Below, piece after piece: positions 1-7,193 of a stretch of 13,133 nucleotides of DNA (the stretch's first letter is position 1; each line of letters opens with the position of its first letter). A program made the position numbers and the translations under genes. The stretch is from positions 1 to 13,133 of the forward strand of contig JAISUQ010000185.1 in the NCBI GenBank assembly GCA_031272005.1. Reading direction: 5' to 3'. The notes under the pieces were generated by a model. That model was not told the DNA's origin. It ran no database searches and saw only the letters and a list, made by a program, of their open reading frames with translations. Origin of the DNA: Coriobacteriales bacterium (GTDB lineage Bacteria; Actinomycetota; Coriobacteriia; Coriobacteriales; UBA8131).

Positions 1-1
1 C

Positions 2-100
2 GTATTCGGCAACGCAGCAGATACCCTGGTTGAGCAGGCAGCCAGCACCACGGCCCCCACCCCGCCAAACACCCCCCAGGAGGCCAGCCATGGCCTTTGA
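2..100 (+). CDS. C-terminal tail of an unidentified gene upstream of ecfT (partial)
   Basis: Reading frame 2 is open from the window edge to a TGA at 98-100 and encodes about 32 residues (begins VFGNAADTLVEQAAS, then a Thr/Pro-rich tail ending in HGL). It overlaps the start of ecfT by 11 bases, the tight coupling expected inside an ECF transporter operon, where an S component or an EcfA ATPase usually precedes ecfT. The visible tail is too short to tell which, so that assignment is inference from position. Frame 3 is also open here, as an N-terminal extension of ecfT, but it reads as an unnatural Arg/Pro-rich string and lacks a ribosome binding site. Confidence 0.4.
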   Translation, partial: VFGNAADTLVEQAASTTAPTPPNTPQEASHGL

Positions 101-884
101 AATCGTCATCGGCCAGTACCATCCCGGCCAGTCCCTGATTCACCGCCTGGATCCGCGCATCAAGCTGACGCTGCTGCTGGCCCTGACCTTTGCCATCTTT
201 TTGGCCGATGGCTTCATCGGGCTGGGCGTGCTCAGCTTATTTTTGCTAGTTTGCATAGCACTTTCGGCCATACCAGCGCGGCTGGTGTTCAAAGCCCTGG
301 CGCCGATGGCCGTGCTGCTGATGCTGCCGCTGATCCTGAACATCTTCCTGATTCACAGCGGCACCATACTTGTCAGCCTGGGTCCCATCACGCTGACTAC
401 CGGCGGGCTCTACCAGGGCGGCTTTGTGATGCTCAGGTTGCTGCTGTTGCTGGTATCGGCGACCCTGGTCACCCTGACCACCTCACCCATCGCCTTCTGC
501 GACGCCATCGCCGCCATGCTGGCGCCCTTGGAGCGCTTCGGCCTGCCAGCCTACGAGGTCTCGATGATGATCAGCATCGCCCTGCGCTTCATCCCCACCC
601 TGGCCGAGGACTTCGACCGCATCCGCAAGGCCCAGCGCTCACGCGGTGCGGTGTTCAACATTGGCGGGCCAATCCGCCGCCTGAAGGCCATCATCCCCTG
701 CCTGGTGCCGTTGTTCAGCCAGTCCTTCCAGCAGGCTGAAGACCTCGCCCAGGCCATGGAGAGCCGCTGCTACCACGCCGGAGGACAGCGCACCCACTAC
801 CACGAACTGCGCTACGCCCGCCGCGACGCCATCGCCAGCCTCCTGGTAGCCGCCCTGCTGGCAACAATGATCGTCTGGCTGTGA
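90..884 (+). CDS. ecfT: Energy-coupling factor transporter transmembrane subunit EcfT
   Basis: This 264-residue integral membrane protein is the EcfT/CbiQ scaffold that links ECF ATPases to a substrate-binding S component for vitamin or metal uptake. The N-terminus (IGQYHPGQSLIHRLDPRIKL, residues 7-26) is the family hallmark, followed by several hydrophobic segments and a long cytoplasmic helical region. The two coupling motifs, usually Ala-Arg-Gly, are present in modified form: SRG at residues 184-186 and SRC at 225-227, so the second lacks its glycine. The start at 90 is chosen because AGGAGG lies at 78-83 with six bases of spacing, and the length fits the family. It is transcribed toward the minus-strand cluster and is probably unrelated to it functionally. 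The transported substrate cannot be told because the S component is outside the window. Confidence 0.93.
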   Translation: MAFEIVIGQYHPGQSLIHRLDPRIKLTLLLALTFAIFLADGFIGLGVLSLFLLVCIALSAIPARLVFKALAPMAVLLMLPLILNIFLIHSGTILVSLGPITLTTGGLYQGGFVMLRLLLLLVSATLVTLTTSPIAFCDAIAAMLAPLERFGLPAYEVSMMISIALRFIPTLAEDFDRIRKAQRSRGAVFNIGGPIRRLKAIIPCLVPLFSQSFQQAEDLAQAMESRCYHAGGQRTHYHELRYARRDAIASLLVAALLATMIVWL

Positions 885-923
885 GTGTGGTCATTTACGC
901 TCAGATGTGATAGGAAATCTCAG

Positions 924-982
924 GAAACGCTGATATATTCCAGATGCGGAAGACTCCGTAACTGGAGCTTAACCAGCGTTTC
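924..982. repeat. Nested inverted repeat between convergent genes (possible bidirectional terminator)
   Basis: Three nested complementary pairs form one elongated hairpin: GAAACGCTG (924-932) with CAGCGTTTC (974-982), TCCAG (939-943) with CTGGA (962-966), and CGGA (947-950) with TCCG (955-958) around a four-base loop. It lies 40 bases after the ecfT stop, and its right arm touches the stop codon of the minus-strand cysteine-rich gene. No run of T follows on either strand, so it is not a textbook intrinsic terminator. A bidirectional terminator or 3' stabilising structure is the likeliest role. The remainder of 885-981 holds nothing else I recognise. Confidence 0.5.
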
Positions 983-1251
983 TAGCCCTCAACCACTCTG
1001 GTATGCAGTGGGCAGGGGTTGTGCGACAGCGATACTGCCTCGGCCTTGCCGCAGGGGTTGGCGCAGAGCTCCTGCTGGCGGTTGCAGTAACGGGGCACCG
1101 GCGGCACGTAGGGCGCCAACTCCGCCCCGCATTCGGCGCAGTGCGTCAGGGTGATGTCCTCGCACAGGGTCTTACACACGGAGCAGGGCCTGGGCATCGG
1201 CAGCGGCGGGCGACATTTGCCGCAATAGGGGTTATGCAGGTAACAACCCAT
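982..1251 (-). CDS. Small cysteine-rich, zinc-ribbon-like protein of unknown function
   Basis: The 89-residue product has 12 cysteines: C3, C10, C13, C23, C26, C30, C38, C41, C56, C63, C67 and C80. Three CxxC pairs (10/13, 23/26, 38/41) look like zinc-ribbon knuckles, and C63-x3-C67 plus several His residues could bind further metal. There is no transmembrane segment or signal peptide, so it should be cytosolic. The start is an ATG preceded by a G-rich GGGGGTAGG stretch. It begins 51 bases after the URO-D gene on the same strand and is probably the last gene of the same transcript. I do not recognise the family. A metal-binding accessory or assembly role for the neighbouring metalloenzymes is only a guess. 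A chance reading frame is unlikely, given the cysteine spacing and position. Confidence 0.6.
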   Translation of the reverse strand: MGCYLHNPYCGKCRPPLPMPRPCSVCKTLCEDITLTHCAECGAELAPYVPPVPRYCNRQQELCANPCGKAEAVSLSHNPCPLHTRVVEG

Positions 1252-1268
1252 TACCTACCCCCGCCGCC

Positions 1269-1293
1269 GGAGCAAAACCCAGGCCCCTGCTCC
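1269..1293 (-). repeat. Short inverted repeat between URO-D gene and cysteine-rich gene
   Basis: GGAGCA (1269-1274) is complementary to TGCTCC (1288-1293) across a 13-base loop, within the 51-base gap between the two genes. It is short and has no T tract. It is listed because most gaps over 50 bases in this cluster hold a hairpin. Confidence 0.3.
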
Positions 1294-1302
1294 AATCTTT
1301 CA

Positions 1303-2580
1303 TCAGTACTTGCCGTATTCCCTGACTGTAGCGTATAACGCTTCAACATTCTCACGCTTGCCGCCGTACAGGCCTCCGTCAAACCCGAACATATACCCAC
1401 CGCCCGGAGCGCAGGCATCCAGCAACCGCTTGGCCTCTTCAATCACCTGTTGCTCCGTACCGTTGTGGAGCAAAAAGGAGGGGAAGTTGCCGACAATCGC
1501 CGCCACATCCTGAAGCTCCCGTTTGGCCTCGGCCATATCGACCTGCTCGAAGTGGACCAGGCATTTTCCGGGCGGCAATTGGCGCAGGAATTTGTAGCGG
1601 GTGGAGTAGCGGCCTTCGGTGAACAGATAGGGAATCATCCCCCGCTCGATGATGGCGTCAACGATGCGCATGAACGGGCGCCAGTAAAAGCGCTCATAGT
1701 GCTCATCGCTGAGAAAACCATCCATGCCTTTGTGCATCCAGATCATCCCGATGTTGCCCGGGCGGGCCCACTGGTTGGCCTTGATGGCAGCCACGCCGAT
1801 CTCGGCCTGCTGCTCCACGAATTGCTCAATGGCCTCGGGCTGCTCATACAGATCCACGCTGGCCTCCATCGTGCCGCGCAGATAATCGCTGTAGAAGTCG
1901 AAAGGTACCATGGCAAACAGGTCATAAGGCACGGGATAACCCATGTTCTCCACCTCGAACTTGAAGGCGGCGACATCTCCCCAGTACTTACCCCACATCC
2001 CGGCCAGCTCGGCCAGCTCGGTGCACATCTGTTGCACCTCGGGGTTGGCGAAGGCGAAGGCAAAGGCGTTCAGCTCCGGCTTCATCACAAAGGGGGCATT
2101 GAAATCGAAATGACGCATCGCATCCATCACACCCCAGACCCGCGGCAGCATCTTGGTCATGCCGAAGGCGCCGCGGTCGGTGATCAACTCCTGATGCTCG
2201 CCATCCAGCAGCAGCGGGTATTCAACGAACTGGTGGATGGAGTCGCGCGGAATCACATCGCCGGGCATACCTGCCCAACGCCACATCTTGCACTGTGACT
2301 TCTCCAGCATCGGGCCCTGACCCTCCAGCAATGCCGAGAGGCCATGCCCCATGTCGGGCTCAAACTCGTTCAGGAATGCCCGAATGGCGCCTTTGGCTTT
2401 ATCCGCATCATAAAGCACGTCGGCCATATCCAGGCCTTGGTCGAAGTAGGCAAACATATTCTCCATCGGGTCGAGAAACGGCACCCGGTCGGGCTCCTTT
2501 AAGGCTACCACGGTATGCAGGCGACCCAGGCGCTCATCATAGGCAGCCTGGTTTGGATTCGGCTGTGCTTCCCATGCCAT
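1303..2580 (-). CDS. Uroporphyrinogen decarboxylase (URO-D) family protein, non-heme; methyltransferase-like
   Basis: The 425-residue protein fits the URO-D superfamily TIM barrel: an N-terminal substrate-loop region (LKEPDRVPFLDP, residues 28-38), then a C-terminal barrel closing with LPPGKCLVHFEQVD (335-348) and GNFPSFLLHNGTEQQVIEEAKRLL (364-387). Relatives away from heme genes are often corrinoid-dependent methyltransferases (MtaA, MtbA, CmuA types). Those use a His-x-Cys zinc site at the HFE position (H343-F-E345); here the cysteine is absent and no corrinoid protein is encoded nearby, so the activity is open. The ATG is preceded by AAAGGAGT at good spacing. It sits 35 bases after an MFS gene and before the cysteine-rich gene. 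No heme biosynthesis gene is in the window, so a true HemE role is unlikely. It may act as a decarboxylase, a methyltransferase or another lyase on the cluster substrate. Confidence 0.85.
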   Translation of the reverse strand: MAWEAQPNPNQAAYDERLGRLHTVVALKEPDRVPFLDPMENMFAYFDQGLDMADVLYDADKAKGAIRAFLNEFEPDMGHGLSALLEGQGPMLEKSQCKMWRWAGMPGDVIPRDSIHQFVEYPLLLDGEHQELITDRGAFGMTKMLPRVWGVMDAMRHFDFNAPFVMKPELNAFAFAFANPEVQQMCTELAELAGMWGKYWGDVAAFKFEVENMGYPVPYDLFAMVPFDFYSDYLRGTMEASVDLYEQPEAIEQFVEQQAEIGVAAIKANQWARPGNIGMIWMHKGMDGFLSDEHYERFYWRPFMRIVDAIIERGMIPYLFTEGRYSTRYKFLRQLPPGKCLVHFEQVDMAEAKRELQDVAAIVGNFPSFLLHNGTEQQVIEEAKRLLDACAPGGGYMFGFDGGLYGGKRENVEALYATVREYGKY

Positions 2581-2615
2581 GTTTGACTCCTTTCAGTTCG
2601 TGCAGATTATAGTTT

Positions 2616-4049
2616 TCAGCGATCCTCCTTGCCCGGTCTGGTGAGCAGAGCCAGGACGATGAAGATGACGGCCACCGGCAGCGCCACTGCCCAGGCTGTC
2701 TCAGCATAACCGGCATAAACCACTGTACCATTTTCGACCACTGCAAAGCCATCCTTGACCATGCCCACAAAGATCGTGAAGATCTGGCCGAAGAACTCCA
2801 GGAAGGTGATTGCCGCCAGGCCCAGGGTCACGGCGGTGACGCCGCCCTCCTTGACCATCAGCGGCAAGTTGGGGCGAATCGAGGCATTGGCCGAGGCCAT
2901 GGCCAGCACGGTGAAGACGATGTAGGCAATCAGCGCCGGAGTCCCCCAGGCCTTGAAGCCAAAGACGGAAGCCACGGTATAGCAGCAGGCCGAGAAGACC
3001 AGGATCAGATACTTGCGACCCGGCGTCAGGCGGTCCGAGATTGCCCCGAATACCGGCGCAAAGACCCCCATTGCCGAGGTCAGCACCGCTACCAGCCCGG
3101 CCGTTCCCTGGTCCATCTCCAGGCCACCGGCGGAGGCCGGGGTAGTGAAGAAGTCCACGTTATAGGTGATGAAGGTGTTGCTCACGAAAGTGAAGCAGAA
3201 GAAGCACAGCAACAGCGCGATGACACGGCGCCTGGTGATGAACTTGATGGCCTCAGCGAAGGGCTTCTTCTCCATGTGAATGGCACTGGAGTCGGCCTGG
3301 GGATTCTTGTAGAAGAGCAACAGGGCCACGAAGGCCACTATCGCCAGCACCGCGCCCACCCAATAGACCAGGTGGATGTTGGGCGCACTGATCCCGGCAA
3401 GCTCGGCCACTGCGGCCATGTCCGGCCCGTGCTCGCCCATGACCTCGGGATGCATGCCAATAGTCGCGCCAATCAGCTCCTCGCTGGGCGGCACCAGGCC
3501 AGCCAGGGCAAAGGGGCGGATAATCACGTAGTTGATGATCATCGCCACCGGCACCCAGGTGGCCCAGATGGCCAGGGCCAGGGCGCGCTTCTTGTCGCCA
3601 AACCACAGACTGATGGCGGTGGTGGAGGAGGATGCCGCACAACCGATCCCCAGGCCGCCGACATAGCGGCTGGCCCGCAGCAGCATGAAGTCGCTGCCAC
3701 TCAACGCGGCTATCAACATACCGCCCACCACCAGCACCGAACCGATGACCATGATGGTCTTGATGCCCAGCCGGTCCTGGAAGAAGAAGCAGAACAGGCT
3801 GGAGATGAGCGCGGCAATGGCCACATCGGTCATCAGCAGGCCGATGTTGGCGCCGATGTTCTCCGCGCCCAGCTTGAAGACATACTCGGCGATGAAACCA
3901 TCGGTGATGGCTGTGGTAGAAAACCAGAGCATGGCCGAGGACACACTGAACAGGAAGGTCATGGCCAACACTGCCCAGGCCCTTGCGGAGGGCTGGCTCG
4001 CGGCAGCGTTGACTTCATTATTACCTGTTGAACCAGAGTTTTGACTCAT
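2616..4049 (-). CDS. MFS transporter (third of three in the cluster)
   Basis: This 477-residue polytopic membrane protein has about twelve hydrophobic segments and belongs to the major facilitator superfamily. After TM2 the charged loop FQDRLGIKT matches the MFS signature position, and LWFGDKKRALALAIWATW follows TM4, as in oxalate/formate-antiporter-like carriers. A long, polar outside loop with several acidic residues separates TM5 and TM6. The start is taken at the ATG at 4049, with GGAAAGG upstream; an in-frame start at 4115 would overlap the preceding gene and adds an implausible basic leader. A GTG four codons upstream is too close to the ribosome site. It lies 28 bases after the preceding MFS gene, so is surely co-transcribed. 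It resembles the 5745-7145 carrier in the TM4-5 and C-terminal regions. The substrate is unknown. Confidence 0.88.
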   Translation of the reverse strand: MSQNSGSTGNNEVNAAASQPSARAWAVLAMTFLFSVSSAMLWFSTTAITDGFIAEYVFKLGAENIGANIGLLMTDVAIAALISSLFCFFFQDRLGIKTIMVIGSVLVVGGMLIAALSGSDFMLLRASRYVGGLGIGCAASSSTTAISLWFGDKKRALALAIWATWVPVAMIINYVIIRPFALAGLVPPSEELIGATIGMHPEVMGEHGPDMAAVAELAGISAPNIHLVYWVGAVLAIVAFVALLLFYKNPQADSSAIHMEKKPFAEAIKFITRRRVIALLLCFFCFTFVSNTFITYNVDFFTTPASAGGLEMDQGTAGLVAVLTSAMGVFAPVFGAISDRLTPGRKYLILVFSACCYTVASVFGFKAWGTPALIAYIVFTVLAMASANASIRPNLPLMVKEGGVTAVTLGLAAITFLEFFGQIFTIFVGMVKDGFAVVENGTVVYAGYAETAWAVALPVAVIFIVLALLTRPGKEDR

Positions 4050-4077
4050 TTTGTTTGACACACCTTTCCAAAGAGTT

Positions 4078-5565
4078 TTATTCGGAGATCTGCTCGCCTG
4101 CCACTTCTTCCTCAAAGGGCGGCGCCTTGGTCACTCCGTAGATGATCCAGCAGATCATGCCAGCCACAACACAACCGGCTACCAGCGGAGCCACGTTGCT
4201 CCAATTGGGATGCTCCAGATTACCTACCACATAACCCACAACAGGCGTGCAGAGCAGATTGGAGATACCCTGGAAGAAGATAATTATCGCCATGCCGATG
4301 GGCATGGTGACCCGCTTGGGCATGGTGATGGGCACCATGGCCCAGATGACGCCGGAGGTGTAGCCGCTCTCAAAGCCCAACAGCACCAGATACCAGGGCA
4401 GCAGCTGATAGGGCACCATGAAGGCGAAGATATACATCAGGGCCAGGCAGGATGCCACGATGGCCATGATATTGCGGGCCTTGATGGTGGAGAAGCGCTT
4501 GAGCAGAAAACCAGTGATCACGCTGACCGGAATAGCCGCCAGAAAGCCGATTGAGCTCATCCAGCCGCTCTTGACCCCGGCGTCTGAGGCAATCTGGACT
4601 GCCGCCTGGGCTTCGGCCGCCTCGGGCGTCAGGCCGGAGGCAATCAGCTGCCCCACCACATCGGGCATCTGCAGGGCCATCTCCTGGGTAATCACATAGG
4701 TTGGTACCCAGGTGAAGATGCACAGTGAAGCGCCCAGCACCAGGCAGAAACCCAGGCCGAACAGCCACATCCGCCAGACCTTCAGCCCCTCGACGATTGA
4801 TGGCTTGCGCCCGCCCGGGCCACCCGGCCCACCCTGGCCTCCTGGCCCACCCGGGCCACCCGAGCCACCGGCGCCAGCAGCCCGCGCCAGCTGCGGCGAG
4901 GCGCCCTCGCGCAGAGGCTTCTGGACAATCAGCGCAAAGACCACAAAACCCACCAGGGCAAAGACGTCGCAGAACCACCACCAGGCATGCCAGTTATCCG
5001 GGTTGCCGGTCAGCGCTATGGCCACCGGCTTACCGATGATGTAGGCCAGCGACGCCCCGGTGACATACCAGAGGTTCCACAGGCCCATGGGCAGGCCGGC
5101 CTTCTCCCGGGGGAAGTACATCGAAATCAGTGTGGTGGCTACCGTGCCCATCATGGCCACGCCGATGCCCTCCAACACTCGCCCGGCGATCAGTTGAGCC
5201 ACATTGCTGCCGGTCAGGGCGCCGACAGCGCAGCCCAGGACCATGAACCCCAGGCCTACCAGGCCAACCCGGCGCGGCCCGAAGCGATTGATCAGAAACG
5301 CCGCCGGAAAGGCGGTGATGATGCCGGCCACGGCGATGATGCTCATCAGCCAGCCGGTGGAGCCCATGTCGCCACCGAAGAACTCATAGGCCAGGCCATT
5401 CATGAATACCGGCACCTTGAATTGGTTCATGATGACGATGATGCCGGCGAACAGCAGCGCGGCCAGAACTATCCAACCCTTGCGCTGGATGTCCTTATTG
5501 TTCAGGACCTTAGCGTCATACTCGGCACGCGGGTTGCTTCCGTGCGGACCTTCCTCATTGCTCAT
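4078..5565 (-). CDS. MFS transporter with Gly/Pro-rich central loop
   Basis: This 495-residue MFS carrier of about twelve TM segments carries the canonical loop after TM2 (INRFGPRRVG, residues 92-101). TM4 is followed by MYFPREKAGLPMGLWNLW, another standard MFS motif. The unusual part is the cytoplasmic loop between TM6 and TM7: residues 231-252 are an almost pure run of Gly-Gly-Pro units. The N-terminus is a hydrophilic stretch of about 30 residues without signal peptide. Its ATG follows AAAGGAC with normal spacing. It is less similar to the other two carriers than they are to each other, so it probably moves a different compound or the opposite direction. It is preceded by a 179-base gap with two hairpins and followed closely by the next MFS gene. 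The substrate is unknown. Confidence 0.88.
   Translation of the reverse strand: MSNEEGPHGSNPRAEYDAKVLNNKDIQRKGWIVLAALLFAGIIVIMNQFKVPVFMNGLAYEFFGGDMGSTGWLMSIIAVAGIITAFPAAFLINRFGPRRVGLVGLGFMVLGCAVGALTGSNVAQLIAGRVLEGIGVAMMGTVATTLISMYFPREKAGLPMGLWNLWYVTGASLAYIIGKPVAIALTGNPDNWHAWWWFCDVFALVGFVVFALIVQKPLREGASPQLARAAGAGGSGGPGGPGGQGGPGGPGGRKPSIVEGLKVWRMWLFGLGFCLVLGASLCIFTWVPTYVITQEMALQMPDVVGQLIASGLTPEAAEAQAAVQIASDAGVKSGWMSSIGFLAAIPVSVITGFLLKRFSTIKARNIMAIVASCLALMYIFAFMVPYQLLPWYLVLLGFESGYTSGVIWAMVPITMPKRVTMPIGMAIIIFFQGISNLLCTPVVGYVVGNLEHPNWSNVAPLVAGCVVAGMICWIIYGVTKAPPFEEEVAGEQISE
4810..4875 (-). repeat. In-frame GC-rich triplet repeat encoding a Gly/Pro loop
   Basis: About 66 bases within the MFS gene consist of degenerate GGN-GGN-CCN units on the coding strand, giving Gly-Gly-Pro repeats with one Ser and one Gln interruption. 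The coding strand has many closely spaced G runs, so it could form a G-quadruplex and could expand or contract in steps of nine bases without breaking the frame. Confidence 0.75.
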
Positions 5566-5615
5566 TGCAGGTCCTTTCTCCCATTCTCACAAGGATACAG
5601 TCCTGATTAGTCAGG

Positions 5616-5651
5616 TCCCCGGCTCCAAGCGTGATGTTTGTGAGCCGGGGA
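5616..5651 (-). repeat. Intercistronic hairpin between two MFS genes
   Basis: TCCCCGGCTC (5616-5625) pairs perfectly with GAGCCGGGGA (5642-5651), a 10-bp GC-rich stem with a 16-base loop, 51 bases upstream of the MFS start at 5565. There is no T tract on the transcribed strand. A small hairpin, CCTGA (5602-5606) with TCAGG (5611-5615), follows immediately. It may be a leaky terminator, processing site or stabilising structure. Confidence 0.5.
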
Positions 5652-5700
5652 ACCCGGTTGATTTCAGGGGACTAGCGGCAAACTGACTACCCACCCCCAG

Positions 5701-5727
5701 CGGCCTTTCATTCTACGGATAAGGCCG
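5701..5727 (-). repeat. Hairpin just downstream of the first MFS gene
   Basis: CGGCCTT (5701-5707) pairs with AAGGCCG (5721-5727) around a 13-base loop, 18 bases after the MFS stop codon at 5745. With the stronger stem at 5616-5651 it fills most of the 179-base gap. No gene is seen in this gap. Confidence 0.4.
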
Positions 5728-5744
5728 GGTCCGCAATACCTGGG

Positions 5745-7145
5745 TTACTTGCCATCCTTTTGCTTGCTCGGCCGAATCAGGAAGGAGACCAAAAAGCCGA
5801 GGACCAGAGCCGGAACCAGCACCCACAGGGCCAGGTCGTGATAAGCCGTGCCAGCCAGCAGGCCGTCGGTGGTAACCGTAGAGAAGCCGGTGGTCGGCGC
5901 TGAACCGAACAGATAGGTGACCGGGATCTGGCCCAGATACTGGCAGAAGGTCAGGAAAGTCAGGCCCAGTCCAACGGCGGTGGCACCACCCTTGAAGACG
6001 AAGGTCGGCACCATCGGCCGGCAGCAGCCGTTGAGGAACATGTTGCCGATGCAGAAGAACAGCACGAAGACGCCGAAGACCACGCCCGGCACGAAGGACA
6101 GTGCGGCGCAGATGGCCAAAGACCCGATACCGATGGTCAGGCAGACCCACTTCAGATGCTTGGGCAGCTTGTCCAGCACGAAGCCACCGATCGGGGCCAG
6201 GATGCCGCAGGCCAGGATCAGGGCGCTCAAGGGACCGACTACCGGATCGTCGAAGTCAAAGCCCAGTCCACCCATCTCCGGGGAGGCGACCATGAAGTAC
6301 TTCAAATAGTTGGTGAAGGTGTAGTTGGCGAAGTTGAACAGCAGGAACATGAAGATCAAAGCCCAGAGCTGGCGGCTCTTGAAGTACTTCATGACTTCGC
6401 TGTAAGGCTTGAGCTCCGGGGTGATCTGGCTGCGCTCATCCTCGCGCGGATTACGGAACAGCACCACGAACAGCACCAGTACCACCAGGATGACGATGGC
6501 CCAGATCCAGAGGAAGGCGCCAAAGTCATAGACCGGGACGTTGCGCGGCTCGGGAGCCTGGCCACGGGTGATGTCGAACACCGCGCCGGTGGAGAACAAA
6601 CCGAGCAGCTGGCCGGGGCCGGTCAGAAAGCCGTTGGTGAAGATACCCAGTGGCGCCCAGCAGGACCAGATGGCCATGGCCCGGCCGCGGTTCTTATCCG
6701 AGAACCACAGGCTGACACAGGTCGGGCCGGCGATGACGGTGGTCGCCAGGCCAAAGCCGGTCAGAAAGCGGCTGAAGATGAAGATGCCATAGGTGCCGGC
6801 ATTGCTCACCGTCAGGGCGGCGATGACACCGGCGATGACGCTGACGGTCAGGCCGATGACGGTGGTCCACTTCGGGCCGACATAACGGCTGAAGAAAAAC
6901 GTCGCCACCGCACCCACCAGACAACCGATGGGCACCAGACCCATGATGTTCGGTGACAGCGAGGCGTCCAGGCCGTTGTAGCCCACATAGGCTGCCCAGA
7001 CGCCGCCGCCAGCGGCCTGGGTATACCACATCCAGCTGTAGACCAGGCAGACGGCTGCCAATGTCGAGATGATCAGGGCCACCCAGGCGTATGATGGCGT
7101 CTTTTGGGAAGCTGCGCTTTCCCCTTTCACTGCTGTGTCGCTCAT
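5745..7145 (-). CDS. MFS transporter (first of three in the cluster)
   Basis: This 466-residue carrier with about twelve membrane spans starts with a short polar N-terminus and TM1 near residue 20. FSRYVGPKWTT after TM2 occupies the MFS signature loop, and SLWFSDKNRGRAMAIWSCW follows TM4. Like the 2616-4049 carrier, it has a long outside loop between TM5 and TM6 (with ITRGQAPEPRNVPVYD), and the C-terminal halves align (KGGATAVGLGLTFLTF against KEGGVTAVTLGLAAITF), which marks the two as paralogs. The ATG at 7143-7145 follows an AGGAGGG site, but both lie in a potential hairpin. It follows the amidohydrolase gene after 103 bases. It probably imports the cluster substrate or exports a product; the substrate is unknown. 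Confidence 0.88.
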   Translation of the reverse strand: MSDTAVKGESAASQKTPSYAWVALIISTLAAVCLVYSWMWYTQAAGGGVWAAYVGYNGLDASLSPNIMGLVPIGCLVGAVATFFFSRYVGPKWTTVIGLTVSVIAGVIAALTVSNAGTYGIFIFSRFLTGFGLATTVIAGPTCVSLWFSDKNRGRAMAIWSCWAPLGIFTNGFLTGPGQLLGLFSTGAVFDITRGQAPEPRNVPVYDFGAFLWIWAIVILVVLVLFVVLFRNPREDERSQITPELKPYSEVMKYFKSRQLWALIFMFLLFNFANYTFTNYLKYFMVASPEMGGLGFDFDDPVVGPLSALILACGILAPIGGFVLDKLPKHLKWVCLTIGIGSLAICAALSFVPGVVFGVFVLFFCIGNMFLNGCCRPMVPTFVFKGGATAVGLGLTFLTFCQYLGQIPVTYLFGSAPTTGFSTVTTDGLLAGTAYHDLALWVLVPALVLGFLVSFLIRPSKQKDGK

Positions 7146-7170
7146 AGAAACCCTCCTAGCATACTATGAG
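7141..7170 (-). promoter_or_regulatory. Hairpin enclosing the MFS start codon and ribosome site, with a mini leader frame
   Basis: CTCATAG (7141-7147) pairs perfectly with CTATGAG (7164-7170). In the transcript this 7-bp stem contains the AUG of the MFS gene, and the 16-base loop holds the AGGAGGG ribosome site. A six-codon frame (ATG CTA GGA GGG TTT CTA TGA) lies in the same place and its TGA overlaps the MFS ATG as ATGA. Translational control is possible but unproven; the stem is short and AT-rich. Confidence 0.3.
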
Positions 7171-7193
7171 GCTATATGCCCCTTTATCCTTGT

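Noticed and set aside
30..89. N-terminal extension of ecfT starting with TTG at 30
   Set aside because: It is a Pro/Arg-rich string without a ribosome site, while AGGAGG sits six bases before the ATG at 90 and the family N-terminus begins there.
924..982. tRNA or other structured RNA gene
   Set aside because: The element is a single nested hairpin with no cloverleaf, no CCA-adjacent acceptor stem and no conserved T-loop bases.
1450..2298. A 282-codon plus-strand frame opposite the URO-D gene
   Set aside because: Its composition is His/Gly/Leu-rich without domains, and the opposite strand carries the URO-D signature.
1303..2580. Heme biosynthesis uroporphyrinogen decarboxylase HemE
   Set aside because: No heme genes are nearby, and the protein is longer than HemE (about 350 residues) and sits in a transporter/Mo-enzyme cluster.
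4050..4115. Upstream start for the MFS gene at 4115
   Set aside because: It would overlap the preceding MFS gene by 38 bases and add a basic leader not seen in MFS proteins. The ATG at 4049 has a ribosome site and leaves a normal 28-base gap.
4810..4875. CRISPR-like or tandem intergenic repeat
   Set aside because: The repeat is in frame within a gene, has no spacers, and its units are degenerate codons for Gly and Pro.
4370..4981. A Gly/Trp/Arg-rich 203-codon minus-strand frame within the MFS gene
   Set aside because: It is another frame of the same strand inside a supported MFS gene. Its Gly/Trp/Pro repeats come from the GC-rich repeat at 4810-4875.
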